DNA from: Alkaliphilus oremlandii OhILAs
GTDB lineage: Bacteria; Bacillota; Clostridia; Peptostreptococcales; Natronincolaceae
Length of the DNA: 64,000 bases
Reading direction: 5' to 3'
Assembly: GCF_000018325.1 (NCBI RefSeq)
Contig: NC_009922.1
Location: 1,488,001-1,552,000 of the forward strand
Position numbers and translations under genes: made by a program. Shown in pieces: positions 51,098 through 59,687 of this stretch. The notes under the pieces are model-generated. The model had not been told where the DNA came from. It saw only the letters and a program-made list of their open reading frames with translations, and did no database searches. How positions within the stretch are numbered: position 1 is the stretch's first letter; each line of letters begins with the position of its first letter.

Positions 51098-52435
51098 ATG
51101 AACCCAAGAGAGGGCGCTTTGAAAGTGCTGTATGAAATCAATGTCAATGAGGCTTTTTCTAATATTGCTTTGAACAAGGAACTCAATAATGAATCCTATA
51201 ATCTGTTGGATCGAAATTTACTGACAGAGCTCGTATACGGCGTTTTAGAAAATCAAATCTATATCGACCATGTGTTAAGTCAATTTTCAAACTTTCAACT
51301 GGATAAAATGAACCCATACACACTGAATTTGTTGAGGTTAGGGATATACCAATTGTTATTTTTAGATAGAGTACCCAGCTTTGCAGCAGTCAATGAAACG
51401 GTGAATCTTTCTAAAAAATACTGTAAAAAAACCACAGGATTTATTAATGGTGTTTTGAGGAATGTACAACGAAACAGGAACAATATAAAAATGCCAAAGC
51501 CAGAGAAGAATCGAATAAAATATTTATCCATTCGATATTCTCATCCTGAATGGTTGGTTCAGCTATTTTTAAAGCATTTCGATGTGAACTTTGTAGAGGA
51601 GCTTTTAAAGGCCAATAACAAAAAACCGGATTTATACCTTAGAATCAATACTTTGAAAATATCTGTGGCAGACTGTATCCAGCTTCTGGAAGCAGAAGGC
51701 TATGTGGTGGAACAGAGTAAAATTGTTGAAGAAGCTATTGTTGTAAAAGGTATCCATAATATAGAAAAAACAGATTTCTATAAAAAAGGATACATTCAAA
51801 TACAGGATATCAGCTCAATGTTGGTGGCAAAAGCCTTGGCTCCTAAAGAAGGAGAACTGGTTATGGATATATGCAGTGCTCCTGGCGGAAAAACAACACA
51901 TATAGCTCAACTCATGAACAATAAAGGGAAGATCATCGCCCGAGATATTCATGAGCATAAATTAAAATTAATCGATAGAACGGCAAAACGATTGGGGATT
52001 CATATCATTCAAACTGAAAAATTCAGTGGAGATCATTTGGATGAAAGTTTTATCCATAAGGCGGACAAGGTATTAGTAGATGCACCTTGCTCTGGACTGG
52101 GTATTATTCGGAGAAAGCCTGAAATAAAATATCGTAAGGAAGCTCAGGATATCACATCAATTGTAGAGTTACAGTACAAAATCCTTAAAACTGCTGCTCA
52201 ATACGTAAAGATAGAAGGCACATTGGTTTATAGTACCTGTACCATCAATCCAGAAGAAAATGACCATATTGTACAAAAGTTTTTAGAACAGCATCAAAAC
52301 TATACTTTGGTGCATTTAAATAATGAATATCAGGATATAATCTTACAGGAACCGAATAAAGCCACCATTCAGCTTTATCCGAATATCAATGGTACGGATG
52401 GATTTTTTATTGCGAAGTTTAAGCGAATTCGATAA
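51098..52435 (+). CDS. rsmB: RsmB, 16S rRNA m5C967 methyltransferase
   Basis: The 445-aa protein has an N-terminal NusB-like RNA-binding domain (NPREGALKVLYEINVNEAFSN and on) and a C-terminal SAM-dependent methyltransferase domain with DICSAPGGKTTHIAQL, VDAPCSGLG and the catalytic STCTINPEEN. Length is normal. TAGGAGGAAAA precedes the ATG. rlmN follows 19 bases after the stop. Confidence 0.96.
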   Translation: MNPREGALKVLYEINVNEAFSNIALNKELNNESYNLLDRNLLTELVYGVLENQIYIDHVLSQFSNFQLDKMNPYTLNLLRLGIYQLLFLDRVPSFAAVNETVNLSKKYCKKTTGFINGVLRNVQRNRNNIKMPKPEKNRIKYLSIRYSHPEWLVQLFLKHFDVNFVEELLKANNKKPDLYLRINTLKISVADCIQLLEAEGYVVEQSKIVEEAIVVKGIHNIEKTDFYKKGYIQIQDISSMLVAKALAPKEGELVMDICSAPGGKTTHIAQLMNNKGKIIARDIHEHKLKLIDRTAKRLGIHIIQTEKFSGDHLDESFIHKADKVLVDAPCSGLGIIRRKPEIKYRKEAQDITSIVELQYKILKTAAQYVKIEGTLVYSTCTINPEENDHIVQKFLEQHQNYTLVHLNNEYQDIILQEPNKATIQLYPNINGTDGFFIAKFKRIR

Positions 52436-52454
52436 GTTTTGGAGGCAAAAGTAT

Positions 52455-53486
52455 ATGGAAAAGATCGATTTATTGAGTTTAACATTAAAAGAAATAGAAG
52501 AAATTTTAACCAATATGGGGGAAAAAAAGTTTCGTGGAAAACAAATCTTCCAATGGGTGAATAAGGGTGTAAAAACCTTTGATGAAATGACCAATCTTTC
52601 TAAAAATCTAAGAGATCAATTAGCGGAGCGTACTTATATCACAAATATTAAAATTGAAAAAAAATTAATTTCTAGTATCGATGGTACAATAAAATATTTA
52701 TTTTTACTAGAGGACTGTAATATAATAGAAGGTGTCGTAATGAAATACCATCACGGTTTAACGGCGTGTATCTCCACTCAGGTAGGTTGTGCCATGGGGT
52801 GTACATTTTGTGCTTCCACTTTAGATGGTTTAGTTCGAAATCTGAGAGCTGGAGAGATGATAGACCAAATACTAACGATGCAAGAGGACACAGGGGAAAG
52901 GATATCCAACATCGTACTGATGGGCAGTGGAGAGCCGCTTCATAACTATGATGAGACCATCAACTTTTTAAAGATCATAAACGATGAGAATGGATTAAAT
53001 ATAGGAAATCGCCATATTACCTTATCCACTTCCGGTCTAGTTCCTCAAATAAAAACTTTAGCAGATTTAAAGATTCCCATTAATCTGGCCATATCACTTC
53101 ATGCGCCTAATGATGAATTGAGGCAACAGACCATGCCTGTGGCCAAAAAATACGCCATCGATGAGCTAATTGATAGCTGTAGATATTATATAGAGAAAAC
53201 AGGGCGTCGAATTACATTTGAATACGCATTGATCAAAGGGGTCAATGATAGGGATAAGGATGCTAGGGAATTGGGCGATTTGTTAAAAGGGATGCTCTGC
53301 CATGTGAACTTAATCCCTGTAAACAATGTAGACGAAAGAGGCTATAAAAAACCCAGTATAGAATCGATTCATCAATTCCAAAACACTTTAAAAAAAGCTG
53401 GAATCGAAACTACTGTTCGTCGAGAGATGGGGGCGGATATCAACGCAGCCTGCGGTCAATTAAGGAGAAAACATTTACAAAATTAA
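52455..53486 (+). CDS. rlmN: RlmN, 23S rRNA/tRNA adenine-C2 methyltransferase (radical SAM)
   Basis: Methylates A2503 of 23S rRNA and A37 of tRNAs. ATG 52455 has TTTTGGAGG upstream and gives 343 aa; a longer frame from 52389 overlaps rsmB. Fe-S cysteines are in GCAMGCTFCAS, followed by GSGEPLHNYD, SLHAPNDELR, and a C-terminal RREMGADINAACGQL with the conserved catalytic cysteine. Confidence 0.97.
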   Translation: MEKIDLLSLTLKEIEEILTNMGEKKFRGKQIFQWVNKGVKTFDEMTNLSKNLRDQLAERTYITNIKIEKKLISSIDGTIKYLFLLEDCNIIEGVVMKYHHGLTACISTQVGCAMGCTFCASTLDGLVRNLRAGEMIDQILTMQEDTGERISNIVLMGSGEPLHNYDETINFLKIINDENGLNIGNRHITLSTSGLVPQIKTLADLKIPINLAISLHAPNDELRQQTMPVAKKYAIDELIDSCRYYIEKTGRRITFEYALIKGVNDRDKDARELGDLLKGMLCHVNLIPVNNVDERGYKKPSIESIHQFQNTLKKAGIETTVRREMGADINAACGQLRRKHLQN

Positions 53487-53546
53487 TAAAAATGATAAAA
53501 TAAAGGGAACGGCTAGAATATTTTCTATAGGCAAGGGGGCGAGGGA

Positions 53547-54299
53547 ATGATGAATGTAAGTGCGATCTCAGATATCGGTAAAGTGAGAGATTTGAATGAA
53601 GATAATTATTGTGTTTCTGAAAAAGGATATCTCTTATTTATAGTTGCCGATGGTATGGGAGGGCATAATGCAGGAGAAGTCGCTAGTTTTATTGTTGTAA
53701 ATACGATGAAAGAGCATATCCATACCTATATTTCCGATGATATGGATGAACAGTCCGTGAAAGGAATCATTTATGAGGCATTTCATCGGGCAAATGAAAA
53801 GGTATATCGTTATGCAGAAGAAAACCCTTCCTGTGATGGCATGGGTACCACTGCAACATTAGTCCTGAAGGTTCATTCGACCATTTACATTGGACACGTT
53901 GGCGATAGCAGAGCTTATATTATCAAAGAAGGTATTATAGAGCAGATCACACAGGATCATTCTTTAGTTGCAGAGCTAGTTCGAAGTGGTAGCATTACTG
54001 AATTAGAAGCTATGAAACACCCCCAGAAAAATGTCATCACTAGAGCGTTGGGAACAAGTAAGAGTATCAAGCCAGATATTTTTAGTATGGAATTTTTTGA
54101 CAATGATATTTTAGTGATGTGTACCGATGGCTTGAGCAATTTTGTTGATAAATATGAAATAGAGAAGATTGTAACAGAAGTAGAAGATAGTAATGAAGCG
54201 TGTGAAAGGTTGGTATCAATGGCAAATAAAAGAGGTGGCTACGACAATATTACAGTATTGGTAGCGAGAAATAGTGAAAGAAATACGGAGGGTAGGTGA
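53547..54299 (+). CDS. prpC: PrpC/Stp-type PP2C serine/threonine phosphatase
   Basis: Metal-dependent phosphatase opposing PrkC. The 250-aa protein shows the PP2C metal motifs: VRDLNEDNYC, VADGMGGHNAGE, GMGTTATLV, HVGDSRAYI, VMCTDGLSNFV, and GGYDNITVLVAR. Two adjacent ATGs (53547 and 53550) are possible starts. Its end is followed by prkC after 4 bases, the standard pair. Confidence 0.96.
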   Translation: MMNVSAISDIGKVRDLNEDNYCVSEKGYLLFIVADGMGGHNAGEVASFIVVNTMKEHIHTYISDDMDEQSVKGIIYEAFHRANEKVYRYAEENPSCDGMGTTATLVLKVHSTIYIGHVGDSRAYIIKEGIIEQITQDHSLVAELVRSGSITELEAMKHPQKNVITRALGTSKSIKPDIFSMEFFDNDILVMCTDGLSNFVDKYEIEKIVTEVEDSNEACERLVSMANKRGGYDNITVLVARNSERNTEGR

Positions 54300-54303
54300 A
54301 GAC

Positions 54304-56259
54304 ATGATTGGTAAAGTTTTAGGAAAAAGGTATGAAATTATTGAAAAAATAGGCGGCGGTGGTATGGCTATCGTATATAAAGCAAAATGTGCCCTACTCA
54401 ACCGATTTGTTGCAATTAAGGTCCTAAGACCGGAATTTATAAATGATAAGGATTTATTAGATAAATTTAGAAAAGAATCACAAGCTGCTGCTAGTTTATC
54501 CCACCCCAATATCGTCAATGTATACGATGTTGGAGAAGAAGACGACATCTATTATATTGTTATGGAATATGTGAATGGAAAAACCTTAAAGGAAGTAATC
54601 AAGGAAAAAGGAAAACTAAATAAAGATGAAATATTAGATTTTACGAGACAGATTGCTTTGGCTTTAAAGCATGCACACGCCAATCATGTGGTTCACAGAG
54701 ATATTAAACCTCATAATATTTTAATCACAGAAGATCATAGAGCAAAGGTTACAGACTTTGGAATTGCTTTAGCGGCAACTTCATCCACTATTACAAATAC
54801 GGGAAGCATTATCGGATCCGTCCACTATTTCTCTCCTGAACAAGCAAGAGGTGGATATACGGATGAAAAATCAGATCTGTATTCTTTAGGTATTGTGATG
54901 TATGAAATGGCTACAGGTAGGCTGCCTTTTGAAGGAGATGCACCGATTACAATTGCTTTAAAGCATATTCAGGAAAATCCAGAGTTACCTTCTCAATACA
55001 ATCCTTCGATTTCCAAAGATTTAGAAATCATCATCATGAAGCTCCTTCAAAAAGAGCAGATCAATCGATATGCAAACGCTGCTGCCTTAATAGAGGATCT
55101 ATATAAAGTAAAGAATAACTTTGAATTAGGGGATATGGATAATACCTTAAGAATGGAAGATTCCCCTACTCAGATTATACCAATGGTAACCGCCAATGAG
55201 ATTAAAGAGCTGACGGAAAATAGAAGAAAGGATTCTAATAGTCCTACAAATAAAAACAATAGAGAAGATGGAAAAAAGCGTAAGATATTGATTGGATCTG
55301 CCATTGGGGCTGCGCTATTGGCCGCATTGGTCTTTACATTTGCCTTTTTCTATATCTCTGATTTCTTAAAGACGGAAGACGTTGTAGTACCAAACTTTGT
55401 TGGCATGACCATGGATGAAGCTACAAAGGAAGCGGCTACCATCGGCTTAAAGCTGAATGTTACGAGAAAGCCAGATGATGCACCGAAGGATGAGGTTATT
55501 AAGCAGACAACGTCACCAAACATGAAAGTAAGAAAAGGATTTGAAGTAAAGATCGTCGTCAGCGAAGGCAGTGAATTGGCAGTGGTGCCAGATCTAGAAT
55601 ATAAGGATGAAGCCGATGTTCCATCAATTTTAAAGAAGAATGGATTGGTGGCAGGAGACGTGAAAAGAGAGCCCAGCGATTTGCCTATTGGTACGGTCAT
55701 AAACCAGAATCCTAGAGCTGGCTTTAAAGCGGAAAGAGGTTCCACTGTAAACTACGTAGTAAGTGAAGGACCAGCAACGGCCATGGTTGTTATGCCAGAT
55801 TTAAGAGGAAAGACTTTAGAAGAAGCGAAAGCAGAAATTACAAAGAATAAGCTTCAAGTTGGAACCACTGATCCAAAATATAGTGATGTTTATGCAGCGG
55901 GATTGGTTATATCACAAAATATAGACCCCAATGTGGAGACACCGGAAGGCTCCGTAGTCAACCTGGTGGTAAGCCAAGGTCCTGAAAATCCTGGTTCTAA
56001 CGAAGGAGAAACAGAAGAGAATAACAATGGAAATACACCTGTAACGAAGCAGATTACCATTAACTTAAGTACCTACAGTGGTATCGTTAATGTAGAAGTT
56101 TATGAAGTAACTGCCTTAAGTAATGTAAAAATCTATGGCAAGGAATATAATTTAGATAATCTACGCCCTGAAGAAAAAATCATTAAGGTGCCAGTAACTG
56201 GCTTAGGTAGCGAACAATATACCGTGTATATCAATGGAGAAAATAAAGGGAATCTTTAG
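54304..56259 (+). CDS. prkC: PrkC-type Ser/Thr kinase with three PASTA domains
   Basis: Membrane kinase that senses muropeptides and controls dormancy, division and spore germination in Bacillus. ATG 54304 (after TAGGTGAAG) gives 651 aa: kinase domain (GGGGMAIVYKA, VAIKVLRP, HRDIKPHN, DFGIA; about residues 1-270), a linker, one membrane helix (about residues 342-364), three PASTA repeats (about residues 365-570), and a C-terminal Thr/Asn-rich extension (about residues 575-651) beyond the last PASTA repeat. prpC lies upstream. Confidence 0.95.
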   Translation: MIGKVLGKRYEIIEKIGGGGMAIVYKAKCALLNRFVAIKVLRPEFINDKDLLDKFRKESQAAASLSHPNIVNVYDVGEEDDIYYIVMEYVNGKTLKEVIKEKGKLNKDEILDFTRQIALALKHAHANHVVHRDIKPHNILITEDHRAKVTDFGIALAATSSTITNTGSIIGSVHYFSPEQARGGYTDEKSDLYSLGIVMYEMATGRLPFEGDAPITIALKHIQENPELPSQYNPSISKDLEIIIMKLLQKEQINRYANAAALIEDLYKVKNNFELGDMDNTLRMEDSPTQIIPMVTANEIKELTENRRKDSNSPTNKNNREDGKKRKILIGSAIGAALLAALVFTFAFFYISDFLKTEDVVVPNFVGMTMDEATKEAATIGLKLNVTRKPDDAPKDEVIKQTTSPNMKVRKGFEVKIVVSEGSELAVVPDLEYKDEADVPSILKKNGLVAGDVKREPSDLPIGTVINQNPRAGFKAERGSTVNYVVSEGPATAMVVMPDLRGKTLEEAKAEITKNKLQVGTTDPKYSDVYAAGLVISQNIDPNVETPEGSVVNLVVSQGPENPGSNEGETEENNNGNTPVTKQITINLSTYSGIVNVEVYEVTALSNVKIYGKEYNLDNLRPEEKIIKVPVTGLGSEQYTVYINGENKGNL

Positions 56260-56269
56260 GAGGTATTTA

Positions 56270-57148
56270 ATGTATAGTGGTAGGTTAATTAAAGGGATCG
56301 GCGGCTTTTACTACGTTCATGTAGAGGACCAAGTGTTTGAATGTAAGGCGAGAGGCCTGTTTCGAAAAAAGAAGATAACACCGTTGGTTGGAGATTATGT
56401 AGAAATTGATGTGCTGGATCATAAAAACAAAAAAGGTGTTATTGAAGATATAAAGAGCAGAAAAAATGAACTTATCAGACCGTCTGTTTCTAATATCGAT
56501 CAGGCCATTGTAGTTTTTGCAGTAACACAGCCCGATCCTCACCTTTCACTTTTAGATCGATTCTTAGTATTGGCAGAAAGTCAAAGGCTTAATATTATCA
56601 TATGCTTGAATAAAATTGATTTACTGGAGCCAGCGGATTATGAGGAAATTGTTCATACCTACAGAGCTGCTGGGTATAAAATTATCCTCACAAGCACAAA
56701 GAAAGAGATTGGTATTGAAGAGCTAAGACATGAACTTAAGAATAAAACCACCGTGTTTGCCGGACCATCCGGTGTGGGAAAATCGACGCTTTTAAATCAT
56801 GTACATCCAGGCTTAAAGCTACAGACTGGAGAAATCAGCACTAAGATTTCAAGGGGAAAACATACGACGCGCCATGCTGAGATCATGGAAATCGAAGAGA
56901 ATGGATGGGTCGTAGATACGCCGGGCTTTAGTTCCTTAGATATGAATTTTATCGATGAAAGTGATTTGCATTATTATTTTCCTGAATACAGTTTTCATTT
57001 AGAAAATTGTAAATTCAACTCATGTAAGCATTTAAATGAACCGGGATGCGGTGTTAAGGAAGCCCTTCAATCAGGTAAAATATCAGAAAGTAGATATAAT
57101 AGCTACGTTCAATTTATTGAAGAAATTAGAAAACATAGGAGGTATTAA
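56270..57148 (+). CDS. rsgA: RsgA, ribosome small-subunit GTPase
   Basis: Circularly permuted GTPase acting in late 30S maturation. ATG 56270 follows AGGAGG; the 292-aa product has an OB fold first, then NKID (G4) before GPSGVGKSTLLN (G1) and DTPGF (G3), then the zinc-binding stretch CKFNSCKHLNEPGC. An earlier frame from 56234 overlaps prkC. Confidence 0.96.
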   Translation: MYSGRLIKGIGGFYYVHVEDQVFECKARGLFRKKKITPLVGDYVEIDVLDHKNKKGVIEDIKSRKNELIRPSVSNIDQAIVVFAVTQPDPHLSLLDRFLVLAESQRLNIIICLNKIDLLEPADYEEIVHTYRAAGYKIILTSTKKEIGIEELRHELKNKTTVFAGPSGVGKSTLLNHVHPGLKLQTGEISTKISRGKHTTRHAEIMEIEENGWVVDTPGFSSLDMNFIDESDLHYYFPEYSFHLENCKFNSCKHLNEPGCGVKEALQSGKISESRYNSYVQFIEEIRKHRRY

Positions 57149-57153
57149 ATACG

Positions 57154-57807
57154 ATGAAATTAGCGCCATCCATATTGTCAGCAGATTTTTCTAATTTAAT
57201 AGGAGATGTAAAGAGGGTAGAAGATGCAGGATGTGACATGCTCCATATTGATGTAATGGACGGGCATTTTGTTCCGAACATTACAATCGGTCCACTGATT
57301 GTAGAAAGCTTACAGGGGAAGACCACACTACCTTTTGACGTACATTTAATGATAGAAGATCCAGATCAATATATCCCTCAATTTGCCAAGGCAGGAGCCC
57401 ATATTATATCTGTCCACAGTGAAGCTTGTGTCCATTTGCATAGAACCATACAGCTCATTAAAGCACACAATGTAAAGGCTGCTGTTGCGCTTAATCCAGG
57501 GACGCCATTAAATGTAATAGAGCACGTATTAGAGGATTTGGATATGGTTTTAATCATGACAGTTAACCCTGGATTTGGTGGACAGAGTTTTATAGAACCC
57601 ATGATAGAAAAAATAAGGTCTCTGAAAAAAATCATAGAGGATCGAGGCCTCTCCATTGATATTCAAGTAGATGGTGGTATCAAAGTAGATAATGTGAAAA
57701 AAGTTATTGATGCAGGTGCAAATATTATCGTTGCTGGATCTGCCATATTCGGTAGTGAAAATATTCCAGAGATCGTAACAAAGTTTAGAGAAAATTCTAG
57801 AGCTTAA
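57154..57807 (+). CDS. rpe: Rpe, ribulose-phosphate 3-epimerase
   Basis: Pentose phosphate pathway enzyme interconverting ribulose 5-phosphate and xylulose 5-phosphate. The 217-aa TIM-barrel protein has APSILSADF, IDVMDGHFVPNITIGP, DVHLMIEDP, MTVNPGFGGQSFI and VDGGI, with metal and catalytic residues present. It starts 6 bases after rsgA and precedes thiN, the usual order. Confidence 0.97.
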   Translation: MKLAPSILSADFSNLIGDVKRVEDAGCDMLHIDVMDGHFVPNITIGPLIVESLQGKTTLPFDVHLMIEDPDQYIPQFAKAGAHIISVHSEACVHLHRTIQLIKAHNVKAAVALNPGTPLNVIEHVLEDLDMVLIMTVNPGFGGQSFIEPMIEKIRSLKKIIEDRGLSIDIQVDGGIKVDNVKKVIDAGANIIVAGSAIFGSENIPEIVTKFRENSRA

Positions 57808-57821
57808 ATTTGGAGGAAAAA

Positions 57822-58457
57822 ATGGAGATAGCAATCGTGTCCAATGGTTGCATTGGCAACCTTGAATTTCTAAAAGAAGCTGTAAAAAAAAGTGACTATA
57901 TTATTTGTGCCGATGGCGCAGCCCGATATTTAATGGAGATTAATGTATATCCCGACTTGTTAGTAGGCGATTTAGATTCCATTGATTCCTTATCTTTAAA
58001 ATGGATTCAAGATGGTGATATTCAGCTGGAGAAATTCCCTGTGAATAAAGATATGACCGATACGGAACTGGCAATAGAATTTGCAGCAGAAAGGATGCCG
58101 AAAAAAATAACCGTTTTTGGCGGCACAGGCTCCCGTACAGATCATAGTCTAGGAAACATCCTGTTGCTCTATAAGATCCATCAAATGGGGATAGAGGCCC
58201 ATCTGAGGGATGAATTCAACCATCTGATGATAACGGATGACGAAATCAATGTAAGTGGCAGAATCGGTCAAACGATTTCCGTCATACCCATCGGCGGAAG
58301 TGCAGAGGGAGTTACATTGAAGGGACTGGAATATCCTTTATATAATTACACCATTGAATTGGGAAGTTCTATAGGAATTAGCAATCGATTCATTGAAGAG
58401 AATGCGACGATTGCTGTCAAAAGAGGAATACTCTTGGTAATTAAAACAGAGGAATAA
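57822..58457 (+). CDS. thiN: ThiN, thiamine pyrophosphokinase
   Basis: Makes thiamine diphosphate from thiamine and ATP. The 211-aa product has CADGAARYL, PDLLVGDLDSID, FPVNKDMTDTELAIEFA and FGGTGSRTDHSLGN with the conserved acidic cluster. ATG 57822 is spaced from TGGAGG; TTG 57810 lies on that ribosome site. No TPP riboswitch was seen before it. A strong terminator follows, ending the long operon. Confidence 0.95.
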   Translation: MEIAIVSNGCIGNLEFLKEAVKKSDYIICADGAARYLMEINVYPDLLVGDLDSIDSLSLKWIQDGDIQLEKFPVNKDMTDTELAIEFAAERMPKKITVFGGTGSRTDHSLGNILLLYKIHQMGIEAHLRDEFNHLMITDDEINVSGRIGQTISVIPIGGSAEGVTLKGLEYPLYNYTIELGSSIGISNRFIEENATIAVKRGILLVIKTEE

Positions 58458-58497
58458 AAAATGTCACAAAGGTTTTAAACTTTTGTGACATTTTTTA
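58456..58497 (+). terminator. Terminator after thiN
   Basis: AAAAATGTCACAAA and TTTGTGACATTTTT pair around a short G/T-rich loop, then TATTG. It closes the long yicC-to-thiN gene block. Confidence 0.85.
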
Positions 58498-58551
58498 TTG
58501 TTTTGGAATAGAATATACTATATGTAAGTAATTTTATTAGGTGGTGATAAT

Positions 58552-58716
58552 ATGTTTAGAAAAAGGAGAAGACATTCTCCCTTAAAAATTGTTGGACTAA
58601 TCCTATCAATTATAGGAATTATAATGTTTCTCTATATTATCCCACTACAAATATGGTATCTTATCATTGCATCAGTATTCATTTTAGTGGGACTACTGAT
58701 ATTTAAGATATTTTAA
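58552..58716 (+). CDS. 54-aa small two-helix membrane protein
   Basis: Below usual ORF-length cutoffs but well signalled: TAGGTGGTGATA is the ribosome site before ATG 58552. The product starts MFRKRRRHSP (basic, cytoplasmic) and has two hydrophobic segments (about residues 12-30 and 35-52). I recall similar small basic two-helix ORFs near rpmB in other Clostridia but know no function. It ends 32 bases before a terminator shared with rpmB. Confidence 0.7.
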   Translation: MFRKRRRHSPLKIVGLILSIIGIIMFLYIIPLQIWYLIIASVFILVGLLIFKIF

Positions 58717-58747
58717 ATCACTACTTGAATTTCAAGTGTCTAAATAT

Positions 58748-58778
58748 AAAAAGCCGCCATCATTGTGGAGGCTTTTTT
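58748..58778. terminator. Bidirectional terminator between the 54-aa gene and rpmB
   Basis: AAAAAGCC.CCA and TGG.GGCTTTTT pair with one mismatch; A- and T-runs flank both sides, as needed by convergent genes. Confidence 0.8.
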
Positions 58779-58785
58779 ATATAAA

Positions 58786-58977
58786 TTATAACGCTCTTTC
58801 AACTCTACCAGAACGCAGACATCTTGTACAAACGTTAATTCTTTTTGCTGTACCATTTACGATCGCTCTAACTCTTCTTAAGTTAGGCTCCCAAGTTCTT
58901 CTGTTATGGCGGTTTGAGTGACTCACCACATTACCAGAAACTTTACCTTTAGCACAAACCTCGCATACTCTTGCCAC
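58786..58977 (-). CDS. rpmB: Ribosomal protein bL28
   Basis: Large-subunit protein. The 63-aa reverse-strand product begins ARVCEVCAKGKVSGNVVSHSNRHN and ends CLRSGRVERAL. Its four-cysteine pattern (CEVC and CTRC) is the zinc-binding form. I chose GTG 58977 (complement) so that translation starts M-ARVC as in the family; another in-frame GTG at 58986 is closer to the GGAGGAGG site. It is monocistronic and reads against its neighbours. Confidence 0.96.
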   Translation of the reverse strand: MARVCEVCAKGKVSGNVVSHSNRHNRRTWEPNLRRVRAIVNGTAKRINVCTRCLRSGRVERAL

Positions 58978-58986
58978 TACGAACAC

Positions 58987-59312
58987 CTCCTCCGAGCCTT
59001 GCTCATCCTCTAAAACATAATAATATTATCATATATAACATATTTTTGCAATAATAATATTTCATAATCTCTAGAAGGCAAAGTTTTATAAAATTTCGCC
59101 CATAAATTTGCCTATAAAATAGTTCATGTTGAACTATTTTTATGAATCATATACAATATAGTATTATATATAATATTGTGGCTACCAAGATGGCAAAATT
59201 TAATATATAATGGAAATAAACAATGGATGTAGATTGAATATTTTAGATGAGATATTGATCGTAAAGTGGGGAATAACTATAAGATAGAAGAAAATTAAGG
59301 AGGTTTTTTTAT
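58987..59312. promoter_or_regulatory. 326-base rpmB-asp23 divergent spacer with promoter and repeated motifs
   Basis: No gene seen. A + promoter: TTGAAC (59129-59134), 17-base spacer, TACAAT (59152-59157). An 11-bp inverted repeat, AAAATAGTTCA / TGAACTATTTT, overlaps its -35. A GGCAAA-TTT motif occurs four times: 59077-59086 and 59192-59201 forward, 59091-59100 (one mismatch) and 59104-59112 reversed. Together these look like an operator region, but the regulator is unknown. Confidence 0.5.
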
Positions 59313-59669
59313 ATGCCAGGAAAATTAGTTACTCAATTAGGTACAATTATAATTGATGATTATGTTTTAACATCGATCGCTGGAGTTTCAACTATGGAAT
59401 GCTATGGCGTAGTAGGAATGGCTGCTAAGTCTGCGGCTGGAGGGCTTGTAGAATTATTAAAAAGAGAGCAATCCGGCAAAGGTGTTAAGGTACATACTGA
59501 GGAAGATGAAATAACAATTGATATTTTCGTAATTGTAGAATTTGGTACCCGTATATCTGTAGTTGCAAATAATATCATAGAGAAGGTTAAATATAATATT
59601 GAGAACTTGACAGGTATGAACGTTAAAAAGGTAAATATTAATGTTCAAGGTGTCAGAGTGCAAAAGTAA
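59313..59669 (+). CDS. Asp23/Gls24 (YloU) family protein
   Basis: A 118-aa member of the Asp23 family, envelope- or lipid-linked proteins paired with fakA in Firmicutes. It has QLGTIIIDDYVLTSIAGVSTMECYGVVGM and the end NIENLTGMNVKKVNINVQGV. The precise role is unknown. AAGGAGG precedes the ATG. fakA follows 18 bases later; both lie downstream of the promoter in the preceding spacer. Confidence 0.93.
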   Translation: MPGKLVTQLGTIIIDDYVLTSIAGVSTMECYGVVGMAAKSAAGGLVELLKREQSGKGVKVHTEEDEITIDIFVIVEFGTRISVVANNIIEKVKYNIENLTGMNVKKVNINVQGVRVQK

Positions 59670-59687
59670 CTTAAGGAGGTACTAGTT

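Noticed and set aside
57808..57821. TPP riboswitch before thiN, and PyrR attenuator before pyrR
   Set aside because: Both genes start within a few bases of the preceding gene, leaving no room for such structures.
58725..58757. Third copy of the covarying hairpin repeat (ACTTGAATTTCAAGT followed by GTCTAAAT)
   Set aside because: Only ACTTGAA and GTCTAAAT are shared with the copies at 12974 and 61364. The inner stem AACTyTA is missing, so it is more likely a chance palindrome.
58736..58921. 61-aa + strand ORF over rpmB
   Set aside because: It is the antisense shadow of the well-conserved L28 gene and has no ribosome site.
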